From: Lachnospiraceae bacterium Marseille-Q4251
GTDB taxonomy: Bacteria > Bacillota > Clostridia > Lachnospirales > Lachnospiraceae
Reading direction: 5' to 3'
NCBI GenBank assembly: GCA_018223435.1
Contig: JAGTTO010000001.1
Coordinates: 434,001 to 498,000 of the forward strand
Length of the DNA stretch: 64,000 nucleotides
Numbering within the stretch: the stretch's first letter is position 1; each line of letters opens with the position of its first letter. Made by a program: the position numbers and the translations under genes. Below the pieces are notes generated by a model. That model did no database searches and was not told the origin of the DNA. It saw nothing but the letters and a program-made list of their open reading frames with translations. This document shows, one piece after another, positions 59,974 to 64,000 of this stretch.

Positions 59974-61783
59974 ATTGATTTCTATCTGGAAACTTCATTA
60001 ACTGTATGTGAGATATTACATCATGGTATAAATAGTCCATCTTATATAGCTTTAGCAAGAAAATACCATTTTTGAAATAGTGTACATATCGCTCATCTCT
60101 TTTTTGCTCCCAGGCATCTCCAAGCGTAATCAAACTTCGCCCTAAAGAGGCTCCCAGTCCAGCCTTTATGTCTATTTTTATTGACTCGATCGAAAGACTG
60201 ATTGCTTCCTCTAGATCTCCATTTTCACCAGTCATACATAAAGCCAGATTATTTTTTGAAACGCCCCAATCTAAAATGTGAAACACCGGCCTAACACAGG
60301 TCATGCTGAATTGTTTCACCTGTCTTCGATAAATAAATATGGATTTATCTTTCTGTTGATTATCAAAATAAATCAATGCCATCTGGCTTAAAATGCGAAA
60401 CTCTTCAGTCGAAAGAACAAATTCACATTCCTCTTCCGGGTCAGATTTTACCGTCATCTGGTAGAGGAGTCTTAATCTTTCAAGGCATTCGTTCCAGTCA
60501 GCTGTTTTCTCCACATAATCAATATTCACCTGTTCTGCCTGAACATACTGCTGATTCACTGGAGAATTCATATCCAGGCATGTTTTTATCTTCCCCAATA
60601 CTTCCTTCGCATTTTCATGCTTTTCCTGATGGATATACTTCGACAGCTCCTGCTCCAGCTCTATGGTTTCGTACTGTTCCGTTACCATCGCCATATTGAC
60701 CCGGACGCAGCCGCGGCCCATCTTTTCCATCATCTGCTGCAGCTTTCTGCTCTGGGGCGTCTGGCGGCCGTTTTCCACCCGCGCCAGCGTTTCCTGGGCG
60801 CAGATATCTTCACTCAATTTTTCCTGCGTCATACCTACGGCAGTCCGCGTTTTCCGGATCATCTCCGCATCGATATAGAAACGGCGGATCACATGATCGA
60901 AAAGGCGGTATTTTTCAAAGGAAATCCCATACTCCTGCTCGGTTTCCAGAAGGCTCTGGCGCATACGATCCAGAAGCTGGGCCTGAAGTTTCTCTTCCGG
61001 AACACCGCTTTTTCTCAGAAGCTTTCCGCAAAGTTCCAAGAGTTCCGGCATGTAGAGAAGCTTTCCCTCGTCCCGCAAGAGTTCCAGTGCCTCCTCGGCG
61101 AGGCTTCTCACAGTGGTGATTTTTTCCTCCGGTGCATGCTCTCCATATAAGAGCACGGCATAGGGAAAAATTTTTGACCGGTCCATCCGGTTCGTTTTCT
61201 GTTCGCAGATGCAGCGAAGAAGCCGTTTCAGTTCTTCAAAATCTCTGCTGGCAGTTCTCGATTTCCGGGAAACTTCCCAGCGAAAAAGAAGGAGCTTCCC
61301 TTCTTCTGCACTGAAGCAGCGCTCCTTCTTCATCTCCTCCTCCGAAAGCAACGTTTCCCCTATGGCCTGATCCAGCAGTTTCAGAATCTCGTCCGGATCT
61401 TCTTCCCTGATCCAGGCAACCTGGGCACGCTCCTGCAGAATATACTGTCTGTGCAGGGAACCTTCCGCAAGTTTTTCTTTTTCATACAGATTCAACAGGT
61501 TTTCCGCCTCGCTTAACCTCCCGTGCAGGATGGCTTCCTGAATGTCCTGCCGCCGTTCATAGATTCTGTAAATACTGAGGGGCATTACATACTCCAGCCG
61601 CTCCACGGATTTTCCCAGCCGCCCCATCAGGCGGTCCAGCAGAAAGAAATCCGGCTCAAGTTCTTCCCGCTCTATGCGGGCATACCTGGAGACGGAACAG
61701 AGTCCGCTGCATAAAAGGCCCTGCGAAAAACCGGCCTCTTTACGCAGGCGCCGCAAAAGACCTCCAAGCTCATTCTTTTTCAT
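59933..61783 (-). CDS. Large double-HTH, TPR-like transcription regulator (RRNPP-like)
   Basis: A 616-residue protein with two XRE-type helix-turn-helix units: residues 4-60 (LLRRLRKEAGFSQGLLCSGL) and 308-362 (IRKTRTAVGMTQEKLSEDIC, ARVENGRQTPQSRKL). Each is followed by helical repeats typical of TPR peptide-binding domains (about 80-300 and 370-600). Single-HTH proteins of this kind (Rgg, PlcR, PrgX) bind short peptides. The ATG at 61783 overlaps the stop of the thioesterase gene (TGATG) and has GGAGGGG upstream. The C-terminal half is markedly more AT-rich than the N-terminal half. The neighbouring peptide gene is the likely ligand source. Confidence 0.82.
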   Translation of the reverse strand: MKKNELGGLLRRLRKEAGFSQGLLCSGLCSVSRYARIEREELEPDFFLLDRLMGRLGKSVERLEYVMPLSIYRIYERRQDIQEAILHGRLSEAENLLNLYEKEKLAEGSLHRQYILQERAQVAWIREEDPDEILKLLDQAIGETLLSEEEMKKERCFSAEEGKLLLFRWEVSRKSRTASRDFEELKRLLRCICEQKTNRMDRSKIFPYAVLLYGEHAPEEKITTVRSLAEEALELLRDEGKLLYMPELLELCGKLLRKSGVPEEKLQAQLLDRMRQSLLETEQEYGISFEKYRLFDHVIRRFYIDAEMIRKTRTAVGMTQEKLSEDICAQETLARVENGRQTPQSRKLQQMMEKMGRGCVRVNMAMVTEQYETIELEQELSKYIHQEKHENAKEVLGKIKTCLDMNSPVNQQYVQAEQVNIDYVEKTADWNECLERLRLLYQMTVKSDPEEECEFVLSTEEFRILSQMALIYFDNQQKDKSIFIYRRQVKQFSMTCVRPVFHILDWGVSKNNLALCMTGENGDLEEAISLSIESIKIDIKAGLGASLGRSLITLGDAWEQKRDERYVHYFKNGIFLLKLYKMDYLYHDVISHIQLMKFPDRNQFNDVLRWDGQFLK

Positions 61784-62265
61784 CAGAACCCCTCCAGCCG
61801 TCTCTGTTTCCGCAGCTGGTACCGTTTCTCTCCTGCCTCCCATTCGGCTTTTTCGCTCTCAGTCTCTACGATGAGGCCGGGAACGGGGACGGCTTTGCCT
61901 TCTTCGTCGATGGCCACCATGACCACATAGGCCCGGTTGATGACATGGCGCATGCCGTCCAGGGTCTCCACATAGGTGTCCACCCGGACTTCCATGGAGC
62001 TTCTGCCCACATGGGTGATTTTACCGATGAGAACGACGGTATCATTCAGGAAAGCCGCTTTCTTAAAGTTCAGATTGTCGATGGAGGCCGTCGTGATCCG
62101 GCACTCGGAATGGCGGGTCGCCACGATTCCTGCCAGCTCGTCGATCCACATGAGCAGCTGGCCACCGAAAAGCCGGCCATAACCGTTAATGTGCCGGTGC
62201 ATCAGAAGATAAGTCTGTTCTGTGAGGGAATCCTCCACTCGTTTCATTTTTTTCAAAGTAATCAT
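61783..62265 (-). CDS. Acyl-CoA thioesterase, hotdog (YciA/BFIT-like) family
   Basis: A 160-residue hotdog-fold thioesterase. The active-site region is GRLFGGQLLMWIDELAGIVA, followed by VTTASIDNLNF-like text ITTASIDNLNFKKAAFLNDT and VRVDTYVETLDG. It most likely cleaves acyl-CoAs of short or medium length. The start is uncertain: ATG at 62265 has its ribosome site too close, while a TTG at 62256 is well placed relative to AAAGGA. It is followed without a gap by the HTH/TPR regulator gene and probably shares its message. Confidence 0.87.
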   Translation of the reverse strand: MITLKKMKRVEDSLTEQTYLLMHRHINGYGRLFGGQLLMWIDELAGIVATRHSECRITTASIDNLNFKKAAFLNDTVVLIGKITHVGRSSMEVRVDTYVETLDGMRHVINRAYVVMVAIDEEGKAVPVPGLIVETESEKAEWEAGEKRYQLRKQRRLEGF

Positions 62266-62281
62266 CCTTTCTATTAAAAAC

Positions 62282-62298
62282 TGATACTTGCCATATCA
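62282..62298. promoter_or_regulatory. Candidate LysR-type operator
   Basis: TGATA-N7-TATCA is a T-N11-A type inverted repeat between the divergent thioesterase and lysR genes, overlapping the lysR -35 box. This is the usual place for autoregulation by LysR proteins. Confidence 0.5.
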
Positions 62299-62315
62299 AA
62301 ATTTTATGCTAAAAT
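62288..62315 (+). promoter_or_regulatory. Promoter of the lysR-type gene
   Basis: TTGCCA (62288-62293), 16-base spacer, TAAAAT (62310-62315) on the plus strand. Confidence 0.55.
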
Positions 62316-62392
62316 AGATAATAGTGCAAGCCTCCCGGTTTTTTGACAAAACAAGAGATAAGAAACCGGTATACGACAAAGGAGCTTTTATT

Positions 62393-63307
62393 ATGTCTGT
62401 AAATTTTGAGTATTACAAGATTTTTTATTATGTTGCCAAATATAAAAGTATCACCCAGGCGGCGTCTCTGCTTTATTCCAGCCAGCCTTCCATTTCCCGG
62501 ATGATCAAGATCCTGGAGCAGGAGCTGGGCTGTACGCTTTTCATCCGTACCCGGAAGGGCGTGGCTCTGACTCCGGAAGGGGAAGAACTTTTCGACCATG
62601 TGGCCCCTGCCTGTGAGGAGCTTTTCGTGGGGGAAGAACTGCTCTCCCGCTCTTACGGCCTTCAGGGTGATACGATCCGCATCGGCGCCAGCGAGACGGC
62701 TCTTCGCTGTTTTCTCTTTGATAATCTGGAGCTTTTCTATGCGGAGCATCCTGCCATCAAGCTGAAAATCTACAATCACACGGCCTCCGAGGCTCTGGAA
62801 AACCTGAAAAACGGTAACGTGGATCTGGCCGTTGTCTCCACACCGCTGGAACTCGTTCCTCCCATGCGGATGACCCGTCTCCTGCCGATTCAGGAAATCT
62901 GCATCTGCGGTCCCCGCTATCAGCATCTTCTGGACCATGCCATCGAGCTGGAAGAACTGGTACGCTATCCCCTTATCACTCTCGCCAAAGGAACCCGTAC
63001 GCGGGCTTTTTATGAGAACTTTTTTGAGCGCCACGGCCAGATTCTGAATCCGGATATCGAGGTGGAAACCTCCGATCTCGTTCTTCCCGGCGTCCGCGCC
63101 AATCTGGGAATCGGCTTTATCCCGGAAACCTTCGCCCATGTGCCTCTGGAGCGCGAGGAAGTCTTCCAGCTGAAGCTGAAGGAAGACATACCGGAACGCT
63201 ATGTCTGCCTCGTGGAAGATACCTCCAAGCAACCCGGGCTGGCTGCAAGGCTTCTGATCAAATATCTGACCGCCCATGGCAGCAGTGATTCCTCAAATAC
63301 CCCTTAA
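62393..63307 (+). CDS. LysR family transcriptional regulator
   Basis: A 304-residue regulator. The N-terminal winged HTH reads YYVAKYKSITQAASLLYSSQ and PSISRMIKILEQELGCTLFI (about residues 10-50). The C-terminal part is a two-lobed effector-binding domain starting near residue 90 (IRIGASETALRCFLFDNLEL). The ATG at 62393 has AAAGGAG 8 bases upstream. It is divergent from the thioesterase gene and followed, 123 bases on, by an AEC-family transporter which it may control. The effector is unknown. Confidence 0.92.
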   Translation: MSVNFEYYKIFYYVAKYKSITQAASLLYSSQPSISRMIKILEQELGCTLFIRTRKGVALTPEGEELFDHVAPACEELFVGEELLSRSYGLQGDTIRIGASETALRCFLFDNLELFYAEHPAIKLKIYNHTASEALENLKNGNVDLAVVSTPLELVPPMRMTRLLPIQEICICGPRYQHLLDHAIELEELVRYPLITLAKGTRTRAFYENFFERHGQILNPDIEVETSDLVLPGVRANLGIGFIPETFAHVPLEREEVFQLKLKEDIPERYVCLVEDTSKQPGLAARLLIKYLTAHGSSDSSNTP

Positions 63308-63368
63308 TTGTCTTTTTTCGCACTGCTTTTACTATAACAGACTTTTTTCTTTTTTTCCATCCCCTCTC

Positions 63369-63397
63369 TGGTCAATCTTTTCCGAAAGTGCTACAAT
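63369..63397 (+). promoter_or_regulatory. Promoter of the AEC transporter gene
   Basis: TGGTCA (63369-63374), 17-base spacer, TACAAT (63392-63397) on the plus strand. Confidence 0.5.
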
Positions 63398-63430
63398 GGA
63401 GAAGATTGTCAAAACGAGAGGAGTGTTTTT

Positions 63431-64000
63431 GTGGATAATCTAATTTTCTGTCTGAATGCCACCATCCCTATTTTTCTTACCCTGCTTCTGGGTGCTTTTT
63501 TCCGAAAGGTCGGTCTTTTTACACCGGATTTTGTCAAGCAGGTAAACCGTTTCGTCTTCCAGGGCGCTCTCCCGGTGCTCCTTTTTCAGGATCTGGGGAC
63601 CTCAGATTTTGCCGGGCTCTGGGATGGAAAATTTGTTCTGTTCTGTTTCCTGGCTACGTTTTTCAGTATCGTCATCAGCATTGTGATTTCCTTTTTCTTA
63701 AAGGACGGTTCCCTGAAAGGAGAATTTGTCCAGGCTTCCTATCGGAGCAGCGCCGCTCTTTTCGGCATTGCTTTCGTGGAAAATGTCTACGGAGACTCCG
63801 GTATGGCCCCGCTGATGATTCTCGGTACCGTTCCTCTTTACAATATCATGGCTGTGATTGTGCTTTCTTTCTTAAAGCCCGGCATCAAGTCCATTGATCG
63901 TCCGCTGCTGAAGAAAACCATCTGGGGAATCCTCACCAATCCGATCATTCTGGGCATTGTGGCTGGTTCTCTCTGGTCTCTCTCCGGCCTTACCATGCCG
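63431..64000 (+). CDS. AEC (auxin efflux carrier) family transporter, N-terminal part
   Basis: The first 190 codons of a membrane protein that runs off the window. The start is a GTG with GAGGAG upstream. It begins VDNLIFCLNATIPIFLTLLL and continues GAFFRKVGLFTPDFVKQVNR and FVFQGALPVLLFQDLG, the typical first two helices of AEC permeases; later come SSAALFGIAFVENVYG and LTNPIILGIVAGSLWSL. These carriers move organic anions such as malate in bacteria; the substrate is not known here. It follows a LysR gene that probably regulates it. Confidence 0.88.
   Translation, partial: MDNLIFCLNATIPIFLTLLLGAFFRKVGLFTPDFVKQVNRFVFQGALPVLLFQDLGTSDFAGLWDGKFVLFCFLATFFSIVISIVISFFLKDGSLKGEFVQASYRSSAALFGIAFVENVYGDSGMAPLMILGTVPLYNIMAVIVLSFLKPGIKSIDRPLLKKTIWGILTNPIILGIVAGSLWSLSGLTMP

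Overview
The window looks like a chromosomal segment of a spore-forming Clostridia of the Lachnospiraceae type. The reasons are: three T-box leaders, a 2-hydroxyacyl-CoA dehydratase/activase pair, SleB-like and SpoIID-like proteins, an anaerobic NrdG activase, many strong AAGGAGG ribosome sites with TTG/GTG starts, and near-consensus TTGACA-N17-TATAAT promoters. This assignment is inferred from gene content; no 16S or marker comparison was possible.

Layout. 1-2.9 kb: end of DAHP synthase, then tyrA and aroA (aromatic amino acids). 2.9-8.9 kb, minus: thioesterase, queA, histidine phosphatase, pheT, pheS behind a Phe T-box. 8.9-12.3 kb: YihY-like membrane protein, SpoIID-like protein, galactose mutarotase. 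12.3-12.8 kb: a 144-bp palindromic repeat and a probable 6S RNA. 12.9-17 kb: citrate synthase, threonine synthase, SleB-like hydrolase. 17.3-22.4 kb: fused dehydratase-half/activase, second dehydratase subunit, leuA behind a Leu T-box. 22.5-30.6 kb: MATE pump, aminopeptidase P, heterodimeric ABC exporter with its MarR regulator. 30.7-33.2 kb: tRNA-Pro, ilvC, ilvN, CBS protein. 33.2-38.7 kb: sbcC, sbcD and a small ABC transporter in one run. 38.8-42 kb: small protein, VWA/metallopeptidase-like protein and MoxR-type AAA ATPase. 42-46.5 kb: dUTPase, nrdG and a tryptophan-type ABC importer behind a Trp T-box. 46.6-59.7 kb: accessory region with six ABC exporter-type proteins, two relics of further copies, a DUF1016 nuclease-family gene, a small protein and a broken amidohydrolase. 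59.7-61.8 kb: a small secreted-peptide gene convergent with a large double-HTH, TPR-like regulator. 61.8-64 kb: acyl-CoA thioesterase, LysR regulator, start of an AEC-family transporter.

How it fits together. Much of the window is amino acid supply under tRNA sensing: Phe for pheST, Leu for leuA, Trp for the importer. The accessory block is the most unusual part. Its ABC genes overlap like a translationally coupled operon, it contains a fused relic of a second copy of two of its own genes, and it lies next to a candidate peptide-pheromone pair. That pair consists of a 51-codon peptide with an export signal, an inverted repeat directly upstream of its promoter, and a 616-residue regulator of RRNPP-like design. 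The C-terminal half of the regulator shares the AT-rich composition of the peptide gene. This is the best candidate for an undescribed system here; a link to the ABC exporters is only inferred from position.
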